Source: Brachionus manjavacas
Lineage: Eukaryota; Rotifera; Eurotatoria; Ploima; Brachionidae
Direction of reading: 5' to 3'
Length of the DNA: 64,000 nt
Assembly (NCBI GenBank): GCA_019054805.1
Contig: JAHQIY010000030.1
Location: forward strand, 558,001-622,000
In this document: positions 1 to 9,903 of the stretch, piece by piece
How positions within the stretch are numbered: the first letter of the stretch is position 1
Layout: each line of letters begins with the position of its first letter
Notes under the pieces: generated by a model
What the model was told of the DNA's origin: nothing
What the model saw: only the letters and a program-made list of their open reading frames with translations
Database searches by the model: none
Program-made: the position numbers and the translations under genes

Positions 1-2762
1 ATCTCTGCTTTCATTTGATCAATTGTGGCATTTTCTGTATCGATAATCAGTTTTGGAAGAGTTTTGAAATAAACTGTGAACTTTACTAGGTCTATCTCAT
101 ATACTTTATCGTATCCGTCTTCGATTTTCGTAATAATTTTGAATAGAGTATCCTTCAGAATCGTAGTATTTGTACCAATTCATTTATAACCATGCACATG
201 CATAATAGTGAAGTATTTGTTAACGTCTCTATCCTTACCAACTACAATTAAACGCTTAATATTATCAAGGAATTCCCCATTATTTGTGTTGAATTTCATA
301 TTTGCAATTAGATTACCTCACATTGTCTCGAAGTTATCCATCTCGTCTAAACGAATAGAGAATGTCACACTATTATTATCACTATTAACGTGTTGTGTAA
401 CACCTTTGGCAACCTCTGTAAGATTTCCTGATCTTAATACTTTGAATTCAGTTAAAGGAATAGAAATAATATTATTTAGTAACTGCTCATCAGTATTAAG
501 ATTATAGTCGATTGCATTAATTGATTTATTACCGTCTAACACAAAGGGAATTGTCCTTGCAATATTGTTCTCGAATACTCATTGACGTTTTGAATCGATA
601 ATGTTATATGATTTAGTTAAATTCTCTTTAATTAGAATACCAGATCCCTCTTTAAGTGGAAGATTCATAAATCTAATTTGATTAGTGAAAGTTAACTTCC
701 CTTTAGTATAGAGAATATCTACTAGTATTGGAAGAGTTAATTCATGACCCTTAGTAGAAACCCCTTTAACCTTGAACTTTAATTCGCCATCTTTGTTCTT
801 GAAGTAGTACATTTTAGGAGCCATGAAAATACATTCTTCAGATGACTCTTTCAAGGGGTTCCCGGTTCATGTAAATGGTCCGAATGGCTTTCCGAAAGGA
901 CATTCGGGCATTCATGCGAATACTGAATCAGTATCAGAATAACACAGAATTCCACCACGTTTCTCAACTTCCATGTAGAGATTATATAAGACGATACGAG
1001 CGTGAGCAGTAATAGCGGCAGCTAAAGGCACATTAATAGATTTTGATTCTAATGCTTTATGGCATTTCTTATAGGCGAAACGCAGAGTATCTTTATCAAC
1101 TCTAGCATCTTTATTAGGATTTACGTTGTAATTTACGACTTTTAGATCTCCATCAACTTCTAAAATAGAATTGATTTTAAACAGCTTTTCCATAACAGAA
1201 AGGGTATCAGCATCCATAACAACTTGCGTTGCATTAATAAAATAATTAGAAGCAAATTTACCATATAGAGAATTTAAGAATAACTTTGCAATTGTTCGAG
1301 TAGCTTTATCCCCTTTCCTTTCGGCTTCGTTTTTAATAGCAGTAAAAGCTTCAGAATAAGCTTTAAGTGGAGTACCAGTTTTAAACACATATCCTTGTAC
1401 CATTTCAATTGTATAGCCTTTTTCCATAGCTAATTCCAACTCATGTGATGATCAAGTTCCTGAAAACCTTCCTAAAGGGAAAATTAGTTTGCCGTTGTCA
1501 GCTTTGATCCCAAGGACAGGAATGTTTAGATCCTTAGGCGTCTTGACTTCACACTCAATAAAAGCTATTAAATTATTACCATGAAGACTGCGTAAAAACT
1601 CTATAGCGTTGGCTTCTTTAAGGAAATCAGACACAAAAACAGGATTTCCATACGGCAGAGCCTTTGTCATACATAAAGCATACATTCCAGGTACATCAAA
1701 ATGATTAACTGTTCCGAGGTTGATACCTGAGTTAAACACTTCTACACGACCTCCTATATAAGCCTTACGGATAAACGAAGATGCAGCAGAATTTAAACCT
1801 ATAGATAATAGTGGTGTTTCACTAATGTTATTGAATTTACGGGTGAAGACATACATAGCCATAGAGGAAATCGTAATACATTCCTTAATCGCAATAGGAA
1901 ATCCCACTGACGCCTCAATCGATGCTCCAAATTTAAGTAATGCGTTAGCAATTACTACACAATCATTAACACAATATGCATTAATATAAGCAGCAGCAGA
2001 TCTATATTTAGAAGCTAAAGGGTATGGGTTATTAGAAGATCCTCCTGTTATATCCATATTTGTTAATTGTTTCACTAATTCTGAGTTACGCTCAGTTAAT
2101 TTAGTATAATAATCTGGTCCATTCGCAATAGATTTTAATAATTCAAAGTTTATAGGTAATTTAGGGTATTTATTATTTAATATTGAAGAATTTAATGAGT
2201 CTACCGAAGCTAAAAGCAGTTTTAAAGAATCACGGAATACAATATTAATACCTTTATAATTAATAACAATTTGGTAAATATCATTATGTTGATCTGAAAT
2301 ATGAGTAGGAGCATATTTATTAACTTCGAAATGGATCTTATAAATAGCTTTTAGTATGATTTTGTTATCAAATTTACCAGCATTATGAGCATAGAAGTGG
2401 AGTGACGGTGTTTTACCGTTTGTAGCATTAGGATATTCCTCTTTATATTTGGCAACTGCGTCGTCTAATATTCTACGTATAAGGAATTCTGGGGCATCCG
2501 CTGGATTTAATTCATACATATGGGCCACATTAGTAGTAATTTTACCTTTATTCGCAATAGCTCACCCACACACAAATGGAAATTCTGGAGTAGGGCCATT
2601 TTCTGAATTAAACGATAAAGTTTCAAGATCTCAAACAACAAATATACCTTTATTAAACCCTTTTACCTTAGTCCTTGGATGAATTTTAGGAATGGCTTTA
2701 AATACCTCAGAATGATGAGTTATTTCATAATTTCTACCACATGTAAAATCCCCTTGAGGCAT
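1..2762 (-). CDS. Family B DNA polymerase, mitochondrial linear-plasmid type, TGA=Trp (partial, runs off left edge)
   Basis: Replicative DNA polymerase with a 3'-5' exonuclease, of the group that starts synthesis from a terminal protein on linear plasmids. Read from ATG at 2762, motifs come in family order: ExoI DLET (residues 45-48), ExoII HNAGKFD (126-132), ExoIII YCVND (263-267), YIGGR (335-339), motif A with Asp 356 in FDVPGMYA, motif B NSLYGK (497-502), motif C YSDTDS (608-613) and PKMY (649-652). About 920 residues are visible with no TAA or TAG. Eight TGA codons (first bases of the plus-strand triplets: 180, 318, 579, 867, 912, 1452, 2562, 2631) sit where Trp fits, e.g. GTW before the SSHEL segment and W before DLET. 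No TGG occurs. The frame extends open to 2825, where TAA (2826-2828) closes it, so the start is uncertain. No terminal-protein domain is visible ahead of the exonuclease. The reading-frame and motif calls are direct; the plasmid origin is inference. Confidence 0.88.
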
Positions 2763-3019
2763 ATTTTTTGAATTAATAACAGATTTTAAATGGAGCGACC
2801 GCTTTTGAATCTTTGATTTGAGATTTTATTGCATTTGCAATTTTTGAGATGACGGATTTCATTTCCCCCAAGCATTATTAATTCTATGACTATTCAATAA
2901 AAGTAAAAATTACTGATAGTAAAAAGTGTGATAGTAAAAAGAAGATAAACAGAGAAGAAAATAAATGAATAAGGGGTGAATATAACAAACATTATAGCTA
3001 CTTCAACTTCAACTACTTC
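2763..3019. other. AT-rich spacer between polymerase and satellite
   Basis: No convincing gene. It holds the upstream in-frame stop of the polymerase (TAA on the minus strand at 2826-2828), a 16-bp direct repeat beginning TGATAGTAAAAAG at 2913 and 2929, and a short CTTCAA-type microsatellite at about 2998-3020 that touches the first satellite box. The minus strand can be read a little further in other frames, but nothing recognisable as a terminal protein or promoter appears. Confidence 0.6.
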
Positions 3020-3210
3020 AACTATTTACGAGGCGTGAATATACTTATTTCCTTTCTTATGGACAATTTGAGTGACAAAGCGTCCCTTTTTTACCTTATT
3101 TTCTAATGAATAGCTTGATTTCCGAGGCGAAAATTTTCTTTCTACTCTACTTATTGAAAACTTGGGTGAAAAAGCGTCTATTTTTTACCTAATTTTCTAA
3201 TGGACAACAT

Positions 3211-3774
3211 GATTTACGAGGCGAAAATTTTCTTTCTTCTCTACTTATTGAAAACTTGAGTGACAAAGCGTCCATTTTTTACCTTATTTTCTAATGAACA
3301 GCTTGATTTTCGAGGCTGTAATTTATTTAATTCTTTACTTAGGGACAACTTCAGTAACAAAGAGTAAATTTTTTACCTAATTTTCTAATGGACAACATGA
3401 TTGACGAGACCTCAAATTAATTTTTTTTTTACAAATGAACAATTTTAGTAACAAAGCGTCCATTTTTTACCTTATTTTCTAACGGACAGCTTGATTTACG
3501 AGGCGAAAATTTTCTTTCTTCTCTACTTATTGAAAACTTGAGTGACAAAGCGTCCATTTTTTACCTTATTTTCTAATGAACAGCTTGATTTTCGAGGCTG
3601 TAATTTATTTAATTCTTTACTTAGGGACAACTTCAGTAACAAAGAGTAAATTTTTTACCTAATTTTCTAATGGACAACATGATTGACGAGACCTCAAATT
3701 AATTTTTTTTTTACAAATGAACAATTTTAGTAACAAAGCGTCCATTTTTTACCTTATTTTCTAACGGACAGCTT
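3211..3774 (+). repeat. 282-bp higher-order repeat, two copies
   Basis: Three successive monomers repeat as a block: GATTTACGAGGCGAAAATTT starts at 3211, 3493 and 3775, exactly 282 bp apart. The two full blocks include the same variant monomers (one with GCTGTAATTTATTTAATTC, one with ACGAGACCTCAAATTAATTT) and look nearly identical, so the duplication is recent compared with the divergence between monomers. Confidence 0.9.
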
Positions 3775-4110
3775 GATTTACGAGGCGAAAATTTTCTTTC
3801 TTCTCAACTTATTGAAAACTTAACTGACAAAGAGTCTTCTTTTTACCTTATTTTCTAATGCACAACATAATTGACGAGTCCTCTTATTACTTTTTTCTTT
3901 ACCAATGAACAACTTGAGTGACAAAGCGTCCATTTTTTACCTTATTTTTTTAATGAACACCTTAATTTACGAGGCGGTTTTTTACTTATAACTTTACTTA
4001 TGGACTTTTGATTTACGAGGCGTCAATTTACTAATTTCTTTACTAATAGACAACTTGAGTGCCAAAGAGTCGATTTTTAACCTTATTTTCTAATAAACAG
4101 CTTGATTTAC

Positions 4111-5610
4111 GAGGCGCTAATTTAATTATTTCCTTATTTATTGATATTTTTAGTGACAAAAGGTCCATTTTTTACCTTATTTTTTAATGGAAAACTTGAT
4201 TTACGAGGCGGTTTTTTACTTATTTCTTTACCTATTGACAACTTGAGTGCCAAAGAGACAATTTTTTACTTTATTTTCTAATGTACAGCTTATTTGACGA
4301 GGCGAAAATTTTCTTTCTACTCTACTAATCGACGTTTGAAGTGACACAGAGTCAATTTTATAATTTATCTTCTAATGTACAGCTTGATCGACGAGTTGTA
4401 AATTTACTTATTTCTTTTTTATTGACAACTTGAGTGACAAAGTGTAATATTTTTTACTTATTTTCTAATAAACAGCTTGATTTACGAGGCGCTAATTTAA
4501 TTATTTCCTTATTTATTGATATTTTTAGTGACAAAGCGTCCATTTTTTACCTTATTTTTTAATGGAAAACTTGATTTACGAGGCGGTTTTTTACTTATTT
4601 CTTTACCTATTGACAACTTGAGTGCCAAAGAGACAATTTTTTACTTTATTTTCTAATGTACAGCTTATTTGACGAGGCGAAAATTTTCTTTCTACTCTAC
4701 TAATCGACGTTTGAAGTGACACAGAGTCAATTTTATAATTTATCTTCTAATGTACAGCTTGATCGACGAGTTGTAAATTTACTTATTTCTTTTTTATTGA
4801 CAACTTGAGTGACAAAGTGTAATATTTTTTACTTATTTTCTTATAAACAGCTTGATTTACGAGGCGCTAATTTAATTATTTCCTTATTTATTGATATTTT
4901 TAGTGACAAAGCGTCCATTTTTTACCTTATTTTTTAATGGAAAACTTGATTTACGAGGCGGTTTTTTACTTATTTCTTTACCTATTGACAACTTGAGTGC
5001 CAAAGAGACAATTTTTTACTTTATTTTCTAATGTACAGCTTATTTGACGAGGCGAAAATTTTCTTTCTACTCTACTAATCGACGTTTGAAGTGACACAGA
5101 GTCAATTTTATAATTTATCTTCTAATGTACAGCTTGATCGACGAGTTGTAAATTTACTTATTTCTTTTTTATTGACAACTTGAGTGACAAAGTGTAATAT
5201 TTTTTACTTATTTTCTTATAAACAGCTTGATTTACGAGGCGCTAATTTAATTATTTCCTTATTTATTGATATTTTTAGTGACAAAGCGTCCATTTTTTAC
5301 CTTATTTTTTAATGGAAAACTTGATTTACGAGGCGGTTTTTTACTTATTTCTTTACCTATTGACAACTTGAGTGCCAAAGAGACAATTTTTTACTTTATT
5401 TTCTAATGTACAGCTTATTTGACGAGGCGAAAATTTTCTTTCTACTCTACTAATCGACGTTTGAAGTGACACAGAGTCAATTTTATAATTTATCTTCTAA
5501 TGTACAGCTTGATCGACGAGTTGTAAATTTACTTATTTCTTTTTTATTGACAACTTGAGTGACAAAGTGTAATTTTTTTTACTTATTTTCTAATGTACAG
5601 CTTGATCGAC
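4111..5610 (+). repeat. 375-bp higher-order repeat, four copies
   Basis: A four-monomer block repeats with GAGGCGCTAATTTAATTATT at 4111, 4486, 4861 and 5236, exactly 375 bp apart each time. Every block has the same order of variants: a CTAATTTAATT monomer, a GGTTTTTTAC monomer, a GAAAATTTTC monomer with CTAATCGACG, and a monomer with GATCGACGAGTTGTAAATTT. Only a few substitutions separate the copies, and the fourth breaks down at about 5590-5610. Confidence 0.93.
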
Positions 5611-5930
5611 GATGCGGTAAATTTACTTGTTTCATTTTTTAATTGACAATTTGAGTGACAAAATGTAAATTTTTTTCCTTATTTTCAAATGAACAGCTTG
5701 ATTTACGAGGCGTAAATTTACTTTTTGCTTTACTTTAGGAAAACTTAAGTGAAAAAGCGACCAATTTTTACCTTATTTTCGAACAGACAACTTGATTTAC
5801 GAGGCGAAATTTTATTGTTTAAATTTATAGTTAAAATTCTGAAAATATTTCAGTTATAACAGAAACAATTCATCAAAAAAAAATTCATTTTATCAACAAT
5901 TAAGAGAAGTGAAAAAAAAACAGTCTTATT

Positions 5931-6462
5931 TATGGTGATAAAGTCTTAAATGAATTGATGCATTCATATAAAGGAATAATAACAAACAAATTTGTTGTAT
6001 TAATCGGAACAGTTATACCATGGATTGAAGCAATTGCTTATAGCGTTGGTGCTTCATTTATAACTACACTAGACTATACGAGAAAAAGATATATAGTGTC
6101 AAATCTAAAATGGATTCATGTAAACGATTATCTGGATGAACTGTTGGAAAATAAAAGAATTGAACAATGTTGCGGTTAGTTTTTCATCGATTGAACACAG
6201 TGGTCTTGGTCGTTATGGTGATCCATTATCACCAAACGGAGATGTTGATGCTGCTAAAAAAGTTCACTACATCTTAAAGCCTGGCGGATATTTTTTTCTA
6301 GCATTGCCAGCAACACTTGATGGATCAAGTAAAGTAGAATTCAATGCACATCGCATCTACGGAGATGAGAGATTGAAGATTTTGTTTAAAGGTTGGGAGA
6401 TGTTAGAAAAAAGAAGAGACTCAGGAGGCGTTAATCTTATTTTTGTTCTAAGAAAAATCTAA
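5931..6462 (+). pseudogene. DUF268-family protein fragment, frameshifted
   Basis: Resembles the C-terminal half of DUF268 proteins, a methyltransferase-like family of unknown function first described in Caenorhabditis. The first part (5931-6165, frame of 5931) contains GTVIPWIEAIAYSVGA and a TLDYTRKRY segment. The second part (from about 6165, frame of 6136) carries the family signature SFSSIEHSGLGRYGDPLSP, then LKPGGYFFLALP, FNAHRIYG and a stop at 6462. A one-base frameshift near 6160-6175 separates them. Family members are usually longer, so the N-terminal part is missing. No start codon, splice signals or promoter were identified ahead of it, and the satellite ends about 115 bp upstream. 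Trp codons are TGG, unlike in the polymerase. It is most likely a dead gene fragment; a second exon of an intact gene with a sequencing error is a weaker alternative. Confidence 0.75.
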
Positions 6463-6689
6463 TTTTTCAATTGAAAACTTAACTATTAAAAATCTAAAGA
6501 ATAAAAATTATTTCAAAAATTTTTTAAAAATTATTTTAAAACAGATATACTGAATTCGTATTTTTTTCCTAATTTATTTTTTATCCTCAATTCTTCATTA
6601 TGTTGATTTTACAAAGTCTAACTATTATTGTAAATGATTTAATCTTTTTTGTTTGAATTACAAAATCTTTTCAATGTTAAAATAATTAA
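6463..6689. other. AT-rich spacer, nothing recognised
   Basis: Very AT-rich sequence with runs of A and T and no ORF, repeat unit or RNA gene that I can support. Confidence 0.5.
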
Positions 6690-7650
6690 TTAAAAAAAGT
6701 TATTTGTAACAAAACATTACCACAAAATGATATTTCAACAAGCAAAATTTTTAGGCACTTAAATTCAAGGTACAATATTTCCTTAGCTAAATCAGAAGTG
6801 AAATTAAAGGATCCTGTTTATTGTCTGCTTATGTTCATAATAACAGCAAGTCTTCCATATCGTTGTGTAGAGAACAGGTTTTTCAAAATGTTTTCTTAAT
6901 ATTTAGATCCAAGTTTCGAAATTCCATCAATAAAACAACTGTCTGATTTGACATTCAAATATTATATTGAAAAGAAAAGCTTAGTTGAAAAGAAATTAAA
7001 TGAAGAGAAATTAGTTAATTACACAACTGATTCATGGACATTAATTCAAAATTATTCCAACATTACTTTAACTGTTCACAATCTTGACAAATATTTAAAA
7101 CTTTCAGCTATACTTTTTGCTGTTCGACGTATAAAAGGTGGGTATACAGCAAATAACATGGTTGATTATTTGACTAGAATAATGAAAGAATATGGATTAA
7201 GTAGAAAAGGGAATTTCATTACAACTGATAATGTAAATAATAAGAGTTTTGAATTTTGGAAGAATTCCTTGTATTGCGCATATACTTCAAATAAAAGTAA
7301 AAAATTCACTTCTTGCTATCAAAGAAAATTCAAAAACTAATTCAAATATTGAAATTGATTAGGAATCTGAGTACGTAACTGAAAGTCATCCAAAATTAAA
7401 AAATGAAAATGGAAAAAAACCTGACGCAGTGGCATTAATAATCTCAGCTAAAACAACTTTTCAAAATTATTCTAGAATTTTTAAGTTATTTGATTCAGAT
7501 ATTTTTGATCTAAATATTTTGGGTAAAATTTAAAAATTTTGTTCAATTTTAAAAAAATGTGGATCAGTTGCGTCTTTTTATAACCATTTGACAAGAATTA
7601 GAAAGAAATTATCAAAACTTCAAAGAGAAAATAACCAAGAAATTCATTAC
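6690..7650 (+). pseudogene. hAT-superfamily (BED-finger) transposase remnant
   Basis: A decayed cut-and-paste DNA transposase of the ZBED/hAT group. In the frame of 6948, reading from about 6705: CNKTLPQNDISTSKIFRHL resembles the second half of a BED zinc finger. LPYRCVENRFF, LDPSFEIPS, YTTDSWTLIQNYSNITLTVH and NFITTDNVNN then follow in the usual hAT order. TAA at 6897-6899 interrupts the frame between FKMFS and YLDPSFE, and the frame closes at 7340. Weak similarity continues in shifted frames to about 7645 (KLSKLQRENNQEIHY). The C-terminal hAT dimerisation domain is absent because the retrotransposon tail begins at 7651. No terminal inverted repeats were found. It cannot encode an active transposase. 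Confidence 0.82.
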
Positions 7651-7865
7651 CTAGTAGTAGTAGTTGTAGTAGTGAATGCTGTTGGATTTTTATCCCGAGT
7701 AGTAGCGACAGTAGAAGCTCTCCTTTAACAGCCTTACACCATTTTTAGCAATTTTAAATATATAACTAGTTTAATTTTAATTACAATATAAATATAGAAT
7801 AGCAATGTAACTCCTAAAAATATTTTCTCTAAAATTAGAATTTGTTTAAATAAATAAATAAAATT
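7651..7865 (-). other. Retrotransposon 3' untranslated region and trinucleotide tail
   Basis: AT-rich 3' UTR after the ORF2 stop, then GGTGTAAGGCTGTTAAAGG and a terminal ACTACTACAACTACTACTAC-type tail, reading on the minus strand. Short tandem tails of this kind mark the 3' ends of many CR1-like elements and fix the 3' border at about 7651. Confidence 0.6.
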
Positions 7866-8177
7866 TCACAGAAAATGTAAAAGCTTATCAATTCGGTTTT
7901 TGAAAAAGTTCGTGTTAGTGATGCTTCTTGTTCCCGAATCGAGTGTGTTCCAGTAACCAGCTGTTCGATTGGTAAAAAAGTGATGCCGAACCCCACAGTT
8001 TCTTACAAGCTGACGTTCGATCGCCAACTGACCTCGTCTTGTGCCACCAGCTGGGCTGTCTAAGGCATTGGATGCTAGTAACTGGTTGCCATATATCAGT
8101 TCAACTTGATCGTGATGGTGATGAATCTTATGTAACTGGATTAGGTCACCACGTCTCCGTCTTTCTTCGAGTGTCGT
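7866..8177 (-). pseudogene. Retrotransposon ORF2, extreme C terminus
   Basis: It continues in the same frame as the endonuclease fragment after a single TGA: TTLEERRRRGDLIQLHKIHH, then FFTNRTAGYWNTLDSG and a stop at 7866-7868. RR.RGDLI..(Y/H)K and FF..R....WN.L are typical of the last 120 or so residues of CR1/Jockey ORF2 proteins. Because the frame is kept across the missing reverse transcriptase, the deletion removed a multiple of three bases or the TGA arose independently at the Leu position usual before TTLEERR. Confidence 0.75.
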
Positions 8178-9171
8178 TCACCCAATAGCTTCTCTTCTTT
8201 CTACATACCGCTTTGATCTTAAATTTATCTTAAATTGAAGACTGCAGTGACACCTTGATGACCTAGGATCTAATGGAGGCCCGATTTCAATTTCAGATAA
8301 TTGGTTTGGATTACTAACTAGAACTAGGTCTAGAAGACTAATTGGCTCACCATTTTGGATGAAAGTATTTCTGTTTACCAGCTGCACCAACCGAGAACCG
8401 CTGATTGCATCACTGACCATTCCACTTGGTGATGACGAATTTATCAGGACTGGGCTTCCGCTTTCATTCCATTCAATATCTGGCATGTTAAAGTCACCCA
8501 TCACGATAGCACTGGAGAAAGTCTTGCTGGTAGTTAGAAGAGCTGCAGACTCAATTGATCTCGAAATGAATTGATCAGTTTTGAAGGCGATATCCTTGTT
8601 GATTAGCTGTGGTGGTCTGTGGATACAGCCAACTAATAATGGGGGATCTTCTTCAAGCCTAATAGCCAACCAGGCTTGTTCACACTCAGAGCTTAAAAGA
8701 TCAGTATCAGAAACTTCAGAAGCTTGTATATCGTTGTGAACATAAAAGCAATTCCTCCACCTTTAGTGTAACGGTCACGATCTGACCTGAAAATCTGGTA
8801 CCGGATTAACTCAGCAACTGAGCTCTCGTTAAACCAAGTTTCTGAGATGCCAATTATGCAAGTAAAGAGCTTGATACGCACGCTTATAAGAGATGCATTT
8901 TTTTGTTCAGGCTTGTTGCGTTAGTATAATAAAAATCAAGCTTGGTCTGACTGTTTTTTATTCTTGACGAGTGTGGTAAAGAGGTTCCTGAGATTTTTGC
9001 AATAGACGAGTTTGATGTTATGATCGATGGAGAAGTGTCTGATGAGAAACTTGAAGAAGATATTGATATTGGTGAAGAGAAATCAGACTTGCCTTGAGAG
9101 AAGTCGAGATCAGAAACGCTAGATGACATGGCAAAATTACGGCTGAGTTCAAATGAGGCAGTGAACTCCAT
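8178..9171 (-). pseudogene. Retrotransposon ORF2, endonuclease (EEP) domain remnant
   Basis: An apurinic-type endonuclease that nicks target DNA for target-primed reverse transcription. From ATG at 9171 a Ser-rich leader runs to LDFYYTNATSLNKKM, then a frameshift with TAA at 8884-8886. GISETWF, IFRSDRDRYTKGGGIAF follow, then a one-base deletion near 8742-8748 (one T short in a T run). The frame then resumes as VHNDIQASEV, CEQAWLAIRLE and VMGDFNMPDIEWN. The metal-binding Asn, Glu and Asp-x-Asn motifs can be recognised. The final SDH motif appears as RCH before CSLQFKI, so the last catalytic Asp is lost. It ends at TGA 8178-8180. Confidence 0.85.
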
Positions 9172-9221
9172 TGTCAGACTTTTTTGTTGCTATTGGCGAT
9201 CTATTTAGGATGTGATCATCC

Positions 9222-9903
9222 TTAAATCTCCTTTACGGATACCCCAAAAACGTTTTTACCATCTGTACAGGTTTTAAACTTCATTACCCGTTTACCAAAT
9301 GTTCCGGATTCAGGCAGCAGAACATTTCCAGAGTCTCTCTCTTGACGTAATTTTCTTTAAGTGATTCTTTCACTTTGCGTGAGATCTACGTTTATGTAAA
9401 TGCCCTTGTGCCTCTCATCATCACGAAACTTCCTCGAGCTGCGAATCATATCGGCTCTTGCCCTTGGCGATTCCATATCCACTACGAGAAGGATCGATTA
9501 TTTACTGTCTTGTATTTTTCGCGACTAATTTTTTTGGCCTTCTTTACCTTACTTTCAGGACCTCCTAGCTTGTTAGCAAGTTTTTGGATAAATTCAACTT
9601 CACAACCTTACTCGCAATCAAAAATCGTAGCCGGAATCGAAGCAACTACATTATTGGCTCTTTCTTCTTTTTTTTTCATTTTTGTGGCAATAGTTGCCAT
9701 AATTGCCACAGCATTCTCATCTTTGTGGGCCATCCTATTAACTATCTTAGACCAGTTCATTGGAGGTACCAGAGAAGAAGAAGAAGAAGTTTGAGAAGGT
9801 TGATCCAGTGGATTATTGAGCGAATCAACAAGTGTGCTAAGAGTCTTGATAGTAACTTTCTGTGTATTATTTTCTTTTTCTAAAGTCTCAATACGTTGAT
9901 AAA
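9222..9903 (-). pseudogene. Retrotransposon ORF1 remnant
   Basis: ORF1 of CR1-like elements encodes an RNA-binding chaperone. From the satellite border the frame reads LYQRIETLEKENN, a coiled-coil segment, then a Ser-rich linker, MNWSKIVNRMAHKDENAVA, IMATIATKMKKKEERANNVV and a stop TAA at 9608-9610. A frameshift near 9481-9492 leads to VVDMESPRARADMIRSSRKF and then IYINVDLTQSERIT, matching the conserved C-terminal ORF1 region. A second TAA lies at 9357-9359 and the terminal stop at 9222-9224. The open frames seen on the opposite strand of this segment (9375-9883) are shadows. The assignment rests on recognised family patterns. Confidence 0.75.

Larger units (their letters stand above)
3020..5815 (+). 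repeat. Satellite array 1 (about 30 monomers of ~94 bp, forward)
   Basis: Tandem monomers of about 94 bp, each carrying a box close to TTGATTTACGAGGCG followed by a T-rich stretch. This array is the most divergent of the three. Most monomers carry AAAGCGTCC (or AGAGAC) in the middle, where the other arrays mostly carry AAAGCGACC. The first recognisable base lies in TTTACGAGGCG at about 3024 and the last in GAGGCGAAATTTTA at 5801-5814, so both ends stop at the box. The two 47-bp halves of the monomer are easiest to see here: both carry GACAACTTGA, one followed by GTGACAAAGCG and the other by TTTACGAGGCG. Confidence 0.95.
7651..9903 (-). mobile_element. Non-LTR retrotransposon, CR1/Jockey-like, internally deleted and 5'-truncated
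   Basis: A minus-strand element with a coiled-coil ORF1, an endonuclease domain, the extreme C terminus of ORF2 and a 3' tail of CTACTACTACTA type at 7651-7672. The reverse transcriptase domain, normally well over 1.5 kb, is missing between the endonuclease and the C terminus. The 5' end stops at the satellite border at 9903. Its 3' tail abuts the hAT remnant, which suggests insertion into that element. Frameshifts and stops in every segment mean it cannot move by itself. Confidence 0.82.

Noticed and set aside
1..2528. Polymerase as four separate small genes or a decayed pseudogene
   Set aside because: All pieces share one frame and are separated only by TGA at Trp positions, which fits one gene under a TGA=Trp code better than random stops.
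208..2682. Plus-strand ORFs at 208-507 and 2449-2682
   Set aside because: They lie antisense to the polymerase reading frame and have no recognisable motif.
6463..6689. tRNA or other RNA gene in the AT-rich spacer
   Set aside because: No cloverleaf boxes or conserved RNA elements could be seen.
9375..9883. Plus-strand ORFs with hydrophobic stretches (possible membrane protein)
   Set aside because: The minus strand encodes retrotransposon ORF1 motifs through the whole segment; the plus-strand frames are shadows.
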